A stretch of DNA of 64,000 nt from Pseudorhizobium flavum (GCF_902502825.2 NZ_LR723670.1:3944001-4008000); one strand, 5' to 3'; counted from the stretch's first letter, positions 8,640 to 16,553 are shown. Notes: generated by a model not told the origin, from the sequence alone. A program made the numbers and translations.

Positions 8640-8740
8640 TAGTATAGTGAGGATCACGGTGGTGGTGCCTTGCATTGGCGGAGGCGGGCAGCGTCCACTG
8701 GGAGAGCCGCAAAGCCCGCTTGCTGATGCTAACTATACTA
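8640..8740. repeat. Nine-base inverted repeat pair upstream of the nucleotidyltransferase gene
   Basis: TAGTATAGT at 8640-8648 and its exact reverse complement ACTATACTA at 8732-8740 flank an 83-base spacer, ending 28 bases before the nucleotidyltransferase start. The first copy is preceded by AT-rich TATATTATAT. The two copies could be paired operator half-sites, ends of a tiny lost element, or arms of a long hairpin. The sequence alone does not choose between these. Confidence 0.5.
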
Positions 8741-8768
8741 GATTTGTTGAAACGATATAGAGGGTGGC

Positions 8769-9830
8769 GTGATTAAGCAGATTGACCTCATGTTTCGCAC
8801 CATGGTCGCGGAACTCCAGCAACGGGCATTCGATGATGATTGGGCGGAAGACTTCCCCCCATCGGGTAGATTCGTGCCAGTAGCAGTTGATGGCCGGCGT
8901 TACTGGTATTTCGACCAGCCCGACGGGGAGGGTGGGCAGAAGCGCCGGTATGTCGGGCCTGCCGACGACCCCCTGATTTCGGAACGGGTCGAAACCTTCA
9001 AGGGTGAGAAGTCTGACTATAAGGCTCGCCGCAAGTACGTTTCTACGCTTACGCGCGAAGCCGGTTTGATTGCCGCTGATCGCTTTACCGGCGACATCGT
9101 ACAGGCGCTTGCCAAGGCCGGTCTCTTCCGGCTGCGCGGTGTTCTCATCGGCACTGTCGCTTTTCAATGCTACTCGGCATATCTTGGCATCCGTCTGCCT
9201 TCGGCGGCGATCCTAACAGGTGATGCAGACTTGGCCCAGGATTTCGCGATCTCCGCCGAGGTGGCAGATTCGCTGCCGCCGATCCTCGATCTCCTGAAAG
9301 GGCTTGATCCAACGTTCCGCGCAGTTCCGCATATCAGCGGCAGCTCTCGATCTCATGCCTTCCGGAACCAGAGCGGTTACAGGGTCGAGTTCATGACGAC
9401 AAACAGGGGAGCCGAAGAATATTCGGAAAAACCCGCCAACATGCCTGCTCTCGGCGGCGCGTCAGCCGAACCGCTAAGATTCATGGATTTCTTAATCCGC
9501 GATCCCGTTCGTTCGATCTTGCTACATGGTGCCGGTATTTCAGTTGTTATCCCTGATCCTTGCAGGTACGCGGTGCACAAGCTTATCATTGCCGGCCGCC
9601 GTCAGAATGACGCCGGCGGCCAGGCCAAACGGGATAAAGACCTTAGACAGGCAGGAATACTATTCGACGTCCTGCCGGTCACGGGCCATGGGCCATCACT
9701 GGCTGACGCTCTGGAAGAGGCATGGGATCGCGGACCTGCTTGGAAGCTGGCCATCTCGGAAGCAGCCGAAACCATGCACAAGGAATATGGGGACGCTATC
9801 AATCGATTGGTTGGCATTCTCAAGAGATAA
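8769..9830 (+). CDS. GSU2403-type nucleotidyltransferase-fold protein
   Basis: The protein has 353 residues and resembles the GSU2403 (NTP_transf_8) family of unknown function. The first 110 residues include RYWYFDQPDGEGGQKRRYVG, a segment shared by rhizobial members. The nucleotidyltransferase-like core follows, with a glycine turn (RGVLIGTVAFQCY, near residue 125) and the acidic motif LTGDADLAQD, giving D152 and D154 as the likely metal-binding pair. The C-terminal half is helical. A GTG-like alternative start is not needed; AGAGGGTGGC precedes the start. No partner gene is adjacent: IS debris lies upstream and 316 empty bases downstream. Function and substrate are unknown; a role as a mobile or toxin-like NTase is possible but not shown. 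Confidence 0.75.
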   Translation: MIKQIDLMFRTMVAELQQRAFDDDWAEDFPPSGRFVPVAVDGRRYWYFDQPDGEGGQKRRYVGPADDPLISERVETFKGEKSDYKARRKYVSTLTREAGLIAADRFTGDIVQALAKAGLFRLRGVLIGTVAFQCYSAYLGIRLPSAAILTGDADLAQDFAISAEVADSLPPILDLLKGLDPTFRAVPHISGSSRSHAFRNQSGYRVEFMTTNRGAEEYSEKPANMPALGGASAEPLRFMDFLIRDPVRSILLHGAGISVVIPDPCRYAVHKLIIAGRRQNDAGGQAKRDKDLRQAGILFDVLPVTGHGPSLADALEEAWDRGPAWKLAISEAAETMHKEYGDAINRLVGILKR

Positions 9831-10146
9831 AGGTTAAGCCTCCTCAAAAGGAACGCCGATGACAATACTCATTCGCATCAGGTTGTGCGGGCCCATAAAC
9901 AGCTGTGACCTTATAGGGAGCGATGGTTCACATCCGTTCAAGAGCGAGGCTATGACCGCTTAGCGCCCGCAGGTCGGTCGTTGGGCCTATTCCCTGAGGC
10001 GCTCCAAAACGGACATCCAACGATGGCAGTGTGACGTCGACTGTTCCCCTCAAAACCGTCGCTTGGTAGCGCTTCCGTTACGTCGAAGCGCCGCCAGGCG
10101 AGTGTCGGTTTCCGTCGGGTAATCTGGACGATGCGATGTTGCAAAG
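9831..10146. other. Intergenic stretch with no recognised feature
   Basis: These 316 bases lie between the end of the nucleotidyltransferase gene and the end of the convergent exoD gene. A 64-codon minus-strand open frame exists but shows no family resemblance and no clear ribosome binding site. I see no strong terminator hairpin. Confidence 0.5.
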
Positions 10147-10737
10147 TCAGTCACTGAACCCGAAGTGCCAGACGGCGAAGGGTACGGCGGCCAGCAATAG
10201 CACCGAGAGCGCGACGACCAGACCGTCCCGCGTCAAAAGACCCGCCGCAAACAAGGCGATGACCGTGGATGCGATTGAGCCGGAGGTTGGGATGACTTCC
10301 ATCACCGGCATGAACAGCGTCAGGGACAGCACCAGCAAAAGTGGCACATATATCCATGGCGGGTGGATCAGGAATGTCCACCGTGGTCGGAGCAGGCGCT
10401 CAACCCAGTGAACTGGCTTTCGAAGCCACTGAATGCCCCGGCACAGCTTCTCCGTCGAAATGCGGCGGCTTGTGATGAAGCGCGGCAGCCAAGGCGTGCG
10501 CCGCCTGGCGAGTAACTGAACGACGAGTACGAATTCGACGACGGCTACCATTGCGGTGATGCCCGGTATGGCGCTTGCAGGTGACGTGGAGATCAGAGCG
10601 AAAGCCAACATGATCGACGCGAAGGAATGCTGCCCCATTCCCCTCAGCAGATCGTCCACTGCTATGTCATTTCCTTCCACTGACTTCTCCAGTCGATCGA
10701 GCACCTCGCTCAGCTGAGTGACGTCTTCTGCATCCAT
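10147..10737 (-). CDS. exoD: ExoD family membrane protein
   Basis: The protein has 196 residues and fits the ExoD family, first described in Sinorhizobium meliloti as affecting exopolysaccharide production and alkali tolerance. The N-terminus is a soluble helix (LSEVLDRLEKSVEGNDIAVD), followed by GMGQHSFASIMLAFALIST and PGITAMVAVVEFVLVVQLL, and then several membrane helices, the last being LTRDGLVVALSVLLLAAVPF. The start MDAEDVTQL is chosen because AGGAGAAG lies eight bases upstream; the longer frame to 10848 begins with unrelated residues. It is transcribed away from the EF-hand gene. Exact biochemical function is unknown for the family. Confidence 0.85.
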   Translation of the reverse strand: MDAEDVTQLSEVLDRLEKSVEGNDIAVDDLLRGMGQHSFASIMLAFALISTSPASAIPGITAMVAVVEFVLVVQLLARRRTPWLPRFITSRRISTEKLCRGIQWLRKPVHWVERLLRPRWTFLIHPPWIYVPLLLVLSLTLFMPVMEVIPTSGSIASTVIALFAAGLLTRDGLVVALSVLLLAAVPFAVWHFGFSD

Positions 10738-10925
10738 GCATCTTCTCCTTGCGCGGAAACAGATGGCAGCACGGCGAAGGAGTTCAAGGTCTTTGGCCTG
10801 TACTCCTGAAAGACGTCCAGCCGCCGACGGACCGGCTGGCATCATCATTCAGGAAGTGGACATAGATGCTCACGAATGCGTGTGGCCCATGTGACCCACA
10901 GTTACTGCTGCTCACGAAACATCTC

Positions 10926-10938
10926 CATGTGTCACATG
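10926..10938. promoter_or_regulatory. Perfect palindrome in the exoD / EF-hand divergent region
   Basis: CATGTGTCACATG is a perfect 13-base dyad (6-base arms around one T) located 69 bases before the EF-hand gene start and 189 bases from the exoD start. A related, imperfect dyad (TGTGG...CCACA) lies just upstream around 10891-10910. The position suits an operator for one or both genes, but no regulator gene is adjacent. Confidence 0.35.
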
Positions 10939-11006
10939 TTGCCTCCTCAGAGCGTCAGCTTTCCGATGCTCTCAACTCGCCAAGAGAAATCAAAGAGGAG
11001 AAACCC

Positions 11007-11432
11007 ATGAAGACCATTACCGCACGACTCACAGCCTCCACGTTTGCGCTCTCCCTGCTGGCCGCGCCGGTCATGGCTGCAAACTATAGCGACTGGGACA
11101 CCGATGGCACGGACGGCATCAGCGAAACGGAGTTCCGCGCTGGCTTTGAGAAGAACGAAGCCTTCGACAGGTGGGATGCCGACAGCAACGGTACGCTGAG
11201 CCATACCGAGTTCAACGAGGGAATTGGCGATAAGGAACAGGCGTTCACCGACCGCTACGGCGACGGCTGGTTCGATGACTGGGACGCCAACTCCGATGCC
11301 GGCATCGATGAGAATGAGTACTACGACGGTCTGTACTCGAGCTACGATGAGAACAGCAACAATGTGATCGAGGAGCCGGAGTTTGGCGATCTCGGTGACG
11401 ACATGGGCGATGGCGGCTGGTTCGACGTCTAA
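11007..11432 (+). CDS. Secreted EF-hand calcium-binding protein
   Basis: The protein has 141 residues: a signal peptide ending APVMA-AN, then about 118 acidic residues with four EF-hand-like loops (DTDGTDGISETE, DADSNGTLSHTE, DANSDAGIDENE, DENSNNVIEEPE). Three loops have the expected spacing of acidic or polar ligands ending in Glu. The start at 11007 is set by the GAGGAG ribosome binding site; the longer frame upstream lacks one. It is probably a periplasmic or extracellular calcium sensor or buffer. A hairpin lies after its stop, and sodC follows on the same strand. Confidence 0.85.
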   Translation: MKTITARLTASTFALSLLAAPVMAANYSDWDTDGTDGISETEFRAGFEKNEAFDRWDADSNGTLSHTEFNEGIGDKEQAFTDRYGDGWFDDWDANSDAGIDENEYYDGLYSSYDENSNNVIEEPEFGDLGDDMGDGGWFDV

Positions 11433-11449
11433 GGTCAACGCCGCCATGA

Positions 11450-11476
11450 GAGAAGCGGCTGTTCCGGCCGCTTCTC
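11450..11476 (+). terminator. Hairpin after EF-hand gene
   Basis: A perfect 10-bp stem, GAGAAGCGGC against GCCGCTTCTC with a 7-base loop, begins 17 bases after the EF-hand stop codon. No T-run follows, so it may be a weak terminator or an mRNA-stabilising hairpin before sodC. Confidence 0.55.
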
Positions 11477-11505
11477 ACCCAATTGGATAGCAGAAGGAGA
11501 CGCGA

Positions 11506-12039
11506 ATGAGACACCTCGTCAAAGCCGCAGTCTTGTCGGCTGCAATCGTTTCGCCAGCGCTTGCGCAGCAAGCGACCACAAGCCCAGGCGTCGCGCAGGC
11601 GACCTTTATCAACACCGAAGGTGCATCCATCGGGACCGCCACCCTCCAGGAGACGCCGCACGGACTGCTGATCCAGGGCAAGGCAACTGACCTGCCTCCC
11701 GGACTGCACGGATTCCACGTCCACGAAACCGGCAAGTGTGACGCTCAAGACGGGTTCAAGTCTGCTGGTGGTCACTTTGCACCAGCCGGCAACGACCATG
11801 GTTTCATGACCGACAAGGGGCCGCATGCCGGCGATATCGCCAACCAGACAGCCATGGCTGACGGTACGATGGTGGTCGAGGTCTTCAACGAGAACCTTCG
11901 GCTCGCGCAAGGCGAAAACGTCCTATTGGACGATGACGGCGCCGCACTCGTCATCCATGCGACCGCCGACGACTATCGCAGCCAGCCTTCTGGCAACTCA
12001 GGCGACCGGATCGCCTGCGCCATTATCAAGCAAGGCTGA
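11506..12039 (+). CDS. sodC: Superoxide dismutase [Cu-Zn], periplasmic
   Basis: The protein has 177 residues with a signal peptide ending SPALAQ, and converts superoxide to hydrogen peroxide and oxygen in the periplasm. Metal ligands are visible in order: LHGFHVHETGKC (two Cu His), GGHFAP (bridging His), GPHAGDI (Zn His) and ALVIHATADDY (Cu His). The Cys of TGKC and of RIACAII form the family disulfide, and the active-site Arg lies in SGDRIACA. AGAAGGAGACGCG precedes the ATG. It lies between two genes for secreted EF-hand proteins in the same direction. Confidence 0.96.
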   Translation: MRHLVKAAVLSAAIVSPALAQQATTSPGVAQATFINTEGASIGTATLQETPHGLLIQGKATDLPPGLHGFHVHETGKCDAQDGFKSAGGHFAPAGNDHGFMTDKGPHAGDIANQTAMADGTMVVEVFNENLRLAQGENVLLDDDGAALVIHATADDYRSQPSGNSGDRIACAIIKQG

Positions 12040-12041
12040 TG

Positions 12042-12057
12042 ACGTCCTGCAGGACGT
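12042..12057 (+). terminator. Palindromic hairpin after sodC
   Basis: The perfect 16-base palindrome ACGTCCTGCAGGACGT begins three bases after the sodC stop and is followed by AATTTG. It can form a six-bp stem with a TGCA loop, and probably marks the end of the sodC message. Confidence 0.5.
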
Positions 12058-12148
12058 AATTTGAAGAGAGATTGTCAAAGCAACAGGGCTCGGCAAGCGC
12101 CGGCTCGACCGGTGTGTTCGCCCTGCCCCAACCGCAAAGGAGACGAAG

Positions 12149-13399
12149 ATGAGAAAGATGGAAACCGCACTCGCGCTGGTTCTCGCCAGCTCAATCACGC
12201 CGGTAGCGGCTCAAGGTGCCGGTGATGCGTCCTCGAGCGGAGCAGATCAGGTCCGCAAACTCGGCGACCATGCCTTCTCGCAGTGGGACAGCAACAGCAA
12301 TGATCGTCTGGAAGACGGCGAGTTCACAAGCGGGCTCCACGACGCGTGGAGCGGCTCCAATGGTGAGCTAGGCGAGCAGGCCTTCACCGAAAACTGGAAC
12401 AACTGGTTCAGCGCCGCTCCGCCGAGCTTTGCATCGCTTGATGAAGATGAAGACGGGGCTCTCTCCAACGAAGAACTCCAGATTGCTCTTAGCAATGCGG
12501 ATCTCACCGGCGAATGGCAGGGCGCCGAGGACGGGTATCTGACGCCAGAGGAGTTTCGTTCGGGCCTGACGGCCGTGAACGACCGCGACCGAAGCGGGAC
12601 CCTTGATGAGCAAGAGTCTGAGCAATTGGTGGCAATCGTGAGCGTGGTCGTGCCGGACGAAGAGAAGACCGCTTCGACAAACGCCGAGAAGCCCGGTAAC
12701 GCCGGAACCGGCGGCGCGGGGGTCAAGGTCGGAAAGGTCATCCCTCTGTCCGAGTGGAATCCGGACGAGCTTTACCGAACTGCCTGGAGTGCTGAAGCGC
12801 TGTTCGACCGACCTGTCTATGGAGCCGGAGACGAGAGGATCGGCGACGTCGAAGATCTGATCATTGGTCCTGACGGCAAGCTGCTTTCGGTCGTCGCCGA
12901 GGTTGGCGGGCTCTGGGATATCGGCGACACCCATGTAAGCGTACCGTGGGAAGAGGTGACCGTTCGTGTGGACGGCTCGATCGCCATCCCCGTCACCGAA
13001 GAAAATGCCGATGACTACGGTGTCCTTCGTGGAAGTGAGACGAACTTCGGAAATCGAATTGTCTCAGATCTCGACAATGAAGAGCTTGGGCCCCGTGCGT
13101 GGCGCGCGTCCGAACTGATCGGCGACATCGCCCGCGTCCGCGACGGTGGCAGCCAGGCGGAAGGGACCTATCGCGGGTACGGCTATGTCGAAGACCTGAT
13201 CTTCAATGACGGCAAGGTGACAGCGGCAGTCGTCGACAGGGATCCGGCGGGTCCTGATGGACGGGGCGCGGTGGCCTATCCCTTCTATGGCTATGGCTAC
13301 GGCTGGACGCCGGGCAACCCGTACTACGACCTTCCGTACGATCGCGGTGAAGTCAGTACGCTTGAGCCGTTCGATCGCAATCGTCTGAACGAAGGCTGA
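12149..13399 (+). CDS. Secreted EF-hand and double PRC-barrel protein
   Basis: The protein has 416 residues. After a signal peptide ending TPVAAQ comes an EF-hand region (DSNSNDRLEDGE, DEDEDGALSNEE, DRDRSGTLDEQE) to about residue 165, then a linker, then two PRC-barrel-like modules. The first contains ERIGDVEDLIIGPDGK and VVAEVGGLWDIGDTHVSVPW (about residues 230-275); the second contains ELIGDIARVRDGG and YGYVEDLIFNDGKV (about 325-360). The tail is rich in Tyr and Gly (YPFYGYGYGW). AAAGGAGACGAAG precedes the ATG. PRC domains mediate protein or RNA interactions; combined with calcium binding, a periplasmic adaptor role is an inference. A shorter paralogue lies at 13934-14722. Confidence 0.82.
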   Translation: MRKMETALALVLASSITPVAAQGAGDASSSGADQVRKLGDHAFSQWDSNSNDRLEDGEFTSGLHDAWSGSNGELGEQAFTENWNNWFSAAPPSFASLDEDEDGALSNEELQIALSNADLTGEWQGAEDGYLTPEEFRSGLTAVNDRDRSGTLDEQESEQLVAIVSVVVPDEEKTASTNAEKPGNAGTGGAGVKVGKVIPLSEWNPDELYRTAWSAEALFDRPVYGAGDERIGDVEDLIIGPDGKLLSVVAEVGGLWDIGDTHVSVPWEEVTVRVDGSIAIPVTEENADDYGVLRGSETNFGNRIVSDLDNEELGPRAWRASELIGDIARVRDGGSQAEGTYRGYGYVEDLIFNDGKVTAAVVDRDPAGPDGRGAVAYPFYGYGYGWTPGNPYYDLPYDRGEVSTLEPFDRNRLNEG

Positions 13400-13426
13400 G
13401 CCTGCCGAGGACCGCTCGATGAGCAT

Positions 13427-13445
13427 CCGGCGCCGATTGCGCCGG
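13427..13445 (+). terminator. Hairpin after the EF-hand/PRC gene
   Basis: CCGGCGC and GCGCCGG form a perfect 7-bp GC stem with a 5-base loop, 28 bases after the stop. There is no T-run. Confidence 0.45.
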
Positions 13446-13508
13446 GCACTGCCGGCAGAGGTGTCGGCTTCAGGTCAAGTGACCTCAACAAAACGAAAGG
13501 AGACACTC

Positions 13509-13859
13509 ATGAAACTGGCAACTTTAACCATCGCGTCAGCCCTGTTCGCGGTTCATGCCGTTGCACAGACGGATAGCGGAAATTCAACTGGCAACAGCAC
13601 CGACGCGTCGACAACGACGACAAACCAGTCGGCTGAGACCGGCCAGTCCGACAGCGGCTCCGCCATGGCGCAGAGCAAGGTGCGCGATCAGTTGACGAAG
13701 GCTGGGTTCCAGAACGTCGAAATCCTTGACGCATCCTATCTCGTGCGAGCCCAGACAGAAGACGGCAACACGGTGCTGATGGTGATCGATCCGCCGATCG
13801 GCGGCACTTCTGGCGATGCCAGCATCAGTTCCGATGCTGAGCAGAAGACCAACAACTGA
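13509..13859 (+). CDS. Small secreted protein of unknown function
   Basis: The protein has 116 residues with a signal peptide ending AVHAVAQ and a Ser/Thr/Asn/Gln-rich low-complexity stretch (about residues 20-58). A compact C-terminal domain follows (KVRDQLTKAGFQNVEILDAS, YLVRAQTEDGNTVLMVIDPP), whose pattern recalls PepSY-like periplasmic modules; I do not assign it with confidence. The start at 13509 is set by AAAGGAGACACTC; the frame extension upstream is not needed. It sits between the two PRC-barrel genes on the same strand, and probably acts in the same secreted system. Confidence 0.75.
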   Translation: MKLATLTIASALFAVHAVAQTDSGNSTGNSTDASTTTTNQSAETGQSDSGSAMAQSKVRDQLTKAGFQNVEILDASYLVRAQTEDGNTVLMVIDPPIGGTSGDASISSDAEQKTNN

Positions 13860-13867
13860 CTTCAGCT

Positions 13868-13900
13868 GTTGCAGGCGGTGGCAGTGCGGCCGCCTGCAAC
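13868..13900 (+). terminator. Long-stem hairpin after the small secreted protein gene
   Basis: GTTGCAGGCGG and CCGCCTGCAAC form a perfect 11-bp stem around an 11-base loop, starting eight bases after the stop codon. It is followed by ATCAAATT rather than a T-run. Confidence 0.55.
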
Positions 13901-13933
13901 ATCAAATTCCCTGAAACCAATCGGGAGAAGATT

Positions 13934-14722
13934 ATGTGGAGAATCACTGCGTCAGTTCTGTCCATCTCACTTCTTGCGGCGATAGCTGCCCCGGTGGCGG
14001 TTGCACAGCAAAGCACGTCGCAGAATGGGTCGTCTGACCCCTCCGTGAAGATCATTCCCGGCTGGAGCTATCGGCCGCTTTATGATGCGGGGATAAGCGT
14101 TGAGGAGTTGCTGGATGAGGGCCGGGTGCTGGACAGATCCGGCGGCGACGTCGGCAAGATTGAGAGCCTGATTTTCGCAGACAATGGCGAGGCTCTGGCC
14201 GTTATTGCAGAAATCGGCGGCTACTTTGAAATGGGCGGGACTCACGTCAGCATCCCCTGGAACCAGTTGGATCTCTCTGATGACGATCTCACCGCGAAAG
14301 CACCCATCGACGAAGACAATCTTGCTGACTACACTCAGTTTGACGAGAGCGGAATTCTGACCAAAGCGGATACTTCCAAGATCGGCAGGGTTGAAGCAGA
14401 CCGGGGGCTGGATCTCGGAGAGAAGGTATTTCGTGCACGAGATCTGATGGGCGATCACGCCTATATCGCGAATGATCGTCGCTGGGGGTACGTGAACGAT
14501 CTGGTTGTTCGCGATGGACGACTGGTCGCGATCGTCGTCGAAGTCGCGGCGCAGGGGCCTTCCCGCCACTATGCCTATCCTTTCGATGGGGAGCCACAGA
14601 TTGATCCAGGCAGCCGGCGCTACACGCTGCCACTCAATGAGAACCAGATCGCTGACATCGAGGAGTTCGACTACGACAAACTCGTTTCTGGCAGCCATAC
14701 CGGCGCCATTTCGATCGAGTAG
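13934..14722 (+). CDS. Secreted double PRC-barrel protein
   Basis: The protein has 262 residues and a signal peptide ending PVAVAQQ. It carries two PRC-like modules similar to those of the 416-residue protein at 12149-13399: GKIESLIFADNGE with VIAEIGGYFEMGGTHVSIPW, then FRARDLMGDHAY with WGYVNDLVVRDGRLVAIVVE. It lacks the EF-hand region, so the two genes look like paralogues that differ by domain gain or loss. CGGGAGAAG precedes the ATG. The next gene, for a membrane protein, begins two bases after its stop. Confidence 0.82.
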   Translation: MWRITASVLSISLLAAIAAPVAVAQQSTSQNGSSDPSVKIIPGWSYRPLYDAGISVEELLDEGRVLDRSGGDVGKIESLIFADNGEALAVIAEIGGYFEMGGTHVSIPWNQLDLSDDDLTAKAPIDEDNLADYTQFDESGILTKADTSKIGRVEADRGLDLGEKVFRARDLMGDHAYIANDRRWGYVNDLVVRDGRLVAIVVEVAAQGPSRHYAYPFDGEPQIDPGSRRYTLPLNENQIADIEEFDYDKLVSGSHTGAISIE

Positions 14723-14724
14723 CA

Positions 14725-15231
14725 ATGCCGAACATGATCCAGCGCCGAGAGAATTCTTTGCGAACTGGCGGTCATTTGCTTGCCTGGCTGCTGGCAGGAT
14801 CTGCGGTCATTGCAAATGTTGCCGGATACGCTCTCGATCTCTACGACAAATGGTGGTGGTTCGATCGTGTCCTGCATGGCTTCACCATCCTGGCGCTCAC
14901 CTACTGGTTGGCGATCCTCCATGTCCTGCCTCTGATACAGCCACGGTTTTCGGCCGGTATCCGATCCATACTGCTGATTGTCTCAGTCGGTATTGCTGCC
15001 GGCGCCGTCTGGGAGGTGGTGGAGTGGGCATTTGACTACGTCTCGAATGAAGACGTGATCAAGGGCAAGCATGACACGATTCTGGACATCATCATGGATA
15101 CCATCGGCGCGCTTGCCGCGTCGGCGCTGGCACTCCTGTTCGATCGCGGGGAACCCCGGGGGAATGCAGGCGAGGATCGACAGCGGGCTGTGGCGGATGA
15201 CGACAATCCGCGCGCGACGTCAGTCTCGTGA
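14725..15231 (+). CDS. DUF2238-like (YjdF-type) inner-membrane protein
   Basis: The protein has 168 residues and four predicted helices. The segments LYDKWWWFDRVLHGF, AAGAVWEVVEWAFDYVSNE and KHDTILDIIMDTIGALAASA match the pattern of DUF2238/YjdF membrane proteins, with conserved charged residues (D, H, E, E, D) in or near the helices. The start lies two bases after the upstream PRC gene stop, so they are probably co-transcribed. Function is unknown. Confidence 0.75.
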   Translation: MPNMIQRRENSLRTGGHLLAWLLAGSAVIANVAGYALDLYDKWWWFDRVLHGFTILALTYWLAILHVLPLIQPRFSAGIRSILLIVSVGIAAGAVWEVVEWAFDYVSNEDVIKGKHDTILDIIMDTIGALAASALALLFDRGEPRGNAGEDRQRAVADDDNPRATSVS

Positions 15232-15340
15232 TCACCGCGTGGGCCGGCCGGATTGCCAGATCGACGGGCTCACCTCCAGCATCCGATGTCCGTGAGCCAA
15301 ATAGAGGAACAGAGATCCGCCGCCGGTCCGACAAGGGCAG

Positions 15341-16471
15341 GTGCGGACCAGCACCATGATTAGCCATCTGGTCTCCAGTGATACCAGTTGCCACAGCGAC
15401 ACCAACGAGCCCCCATCTACTCAAAGCTGGAGCTTGTCGCGACTCTCCCATGATCGACCTTTTCGTCTGGCAGTGCAGACTGGAGGTGGCGCGGCTCTCG
15501 CCTACGTGACTGCGAATGCCGCTGGCACGCCGGAGCCGTCGTGGTCCGTGATTTCGGCGCTCTTCGTGATCCAGGCGAGCCTGGGCGGAACAATCCGAAG
15601 TGCTCTCAGCCGCCTGATGGGCGGCGCCGTGGGGCTTGTTTTGGGTCTGGTCACGATCTTCCTGATCGGAACTGGAGGCTCTATGACCGTCTTGGGACTT
15701 ACGATCGGCGTGGCCATGATGGCCGCCCTTGCTGCGATCAAGCCTAGCCTCAGCTATGGTCTGGTTACCGTGACCATACTAATCCTCGCACCAGGCGTGG
15801 AAGTCATCGAGGGGGCGCTGGTGAAGGCGGTGGAGATCACGCTTGGCTCTCTATGCGGTGCCGCCACTGCCGCTGCAGTCATGCCGCGGCCTGCCCATCG
15901 GCTGGTGGACGACCGGTTGGCCGACGCCCTGGAGGCCGCTGCCGATCTCGTCGCCGCAGACCTGCGGAGCATAGTTTCCACTGCAGATGCCGGGCAGAGG
16001 CGCTGCCAGGACAGGATCGAACAGGCACTATCACAGTCTCGCGCCTTGCTTAACCAAACTCGGCCGCAACTGCGGCCGACCGGCGAAGCGGTCAAGGCAA
16101 AGGCGGCAATGAAAGCCGAGATCGAGCGGTTCTGGTATGGGCTTCGCTTCCTCGACCATCTTACGGAGCCTCTGCGAGCTGCCCGTCTACCGAAGGAGGC
16201 CATGGATCTGGTAGAGGAGCTTGGCGCGGCGGTCCGGGATCGGCTGCTTCATCTGGCTCGATCCATGAGAACAGCCGAGCCCCTTGAACTGTGGCGGCAG
16301 CAGCCGGCCGAGTTCTTGGAGGATCTCGACAAAATGGACGTCTCCATCGAGGATCGACCGGTCGAGGAAGTCCAGTTCCTTTTCGCTCTCACCTTCTCCT
16401 GCAGGTTTCTGGTCGAAGGAGTCGCTCGTATAGATGCCAAAGCGCATGCAGCGTTGAATCCTGCGGCATGA
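15341..16471 (+). CDS. FUSC-family membrane protein (aromatic acid exporter-like)
   Basis: The protein has up to 376 residues. The N-terminal half has about six membrane helices: LAVQTGGGAALAYVTANA, SVISALFVIQASLGGTIRSA, LMGGAVGLVLGLVTIFLI and further segments to about residue 190. The C-terminal half is a cytoplasmic helical domain with many Arg, Leu and Glu residues. This is the half-size layout of the FUSC/YccS/AaeB group linked to efflux of aromatic acids. A GTG at 15341 and an ATG at 15356 are both possible starts. It ends convergently with the Do-type protease gene, and a terminator hairpin lies between them. Confidence 0.78.
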   Translation: MRTSTMISHLVSSDTSCHSDTNEPPSTQSWSLSRLSHDRPFRLAVQTGGGAALAYVTANAAGTPEPSWSVISALFVIQASLGGTIRSALSRLMGGAVGLVLGLVTIFLIGTGGSMTVLGLTIGVAMMAALAAIKPSLSYGLVTVTILILAPGVEVIEGALVKAVEITLGSLCGAATAAAVMPRPAHRLVDDRLADALEAAADLVAADLRSIVSTADAGQRRCQDRIEQALSQSRALLNQTRPQLRPTGEAVKAKAAMKAEIERFWYGLRFLDHLTEPLRAARLPKEAMDLVEELGAAVRDRLLHLARSMRTAEPLELWRQQPAEFLEDLDKMDVSIEDRPVEEVQFLFALTFSCRFLVEGVARIDAKAHAALNPAA

Positions 16472-16521
16472 CGAAGCGCACTAGCGCAGCTCAAACTTAC
16501 CGCCCGGGACGGAAACAGCAG

Positions 16522-16553
16522 AACGCAGGCTTTGGCATGGCCAAGCCTGCGTT
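16522..16553. terminator. Bidirectional terminator between FUSC and protease genes
   Basis: AACGCAGGCTTTGGC pairs with GCCAAGCCTGCGTT around a 3-base loop, with one bulged T, to give a strong stem of 14 bp. It lies between two convergent stop codons (16471 and 16571), so it can serve both genes. Confidence 0.7.
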
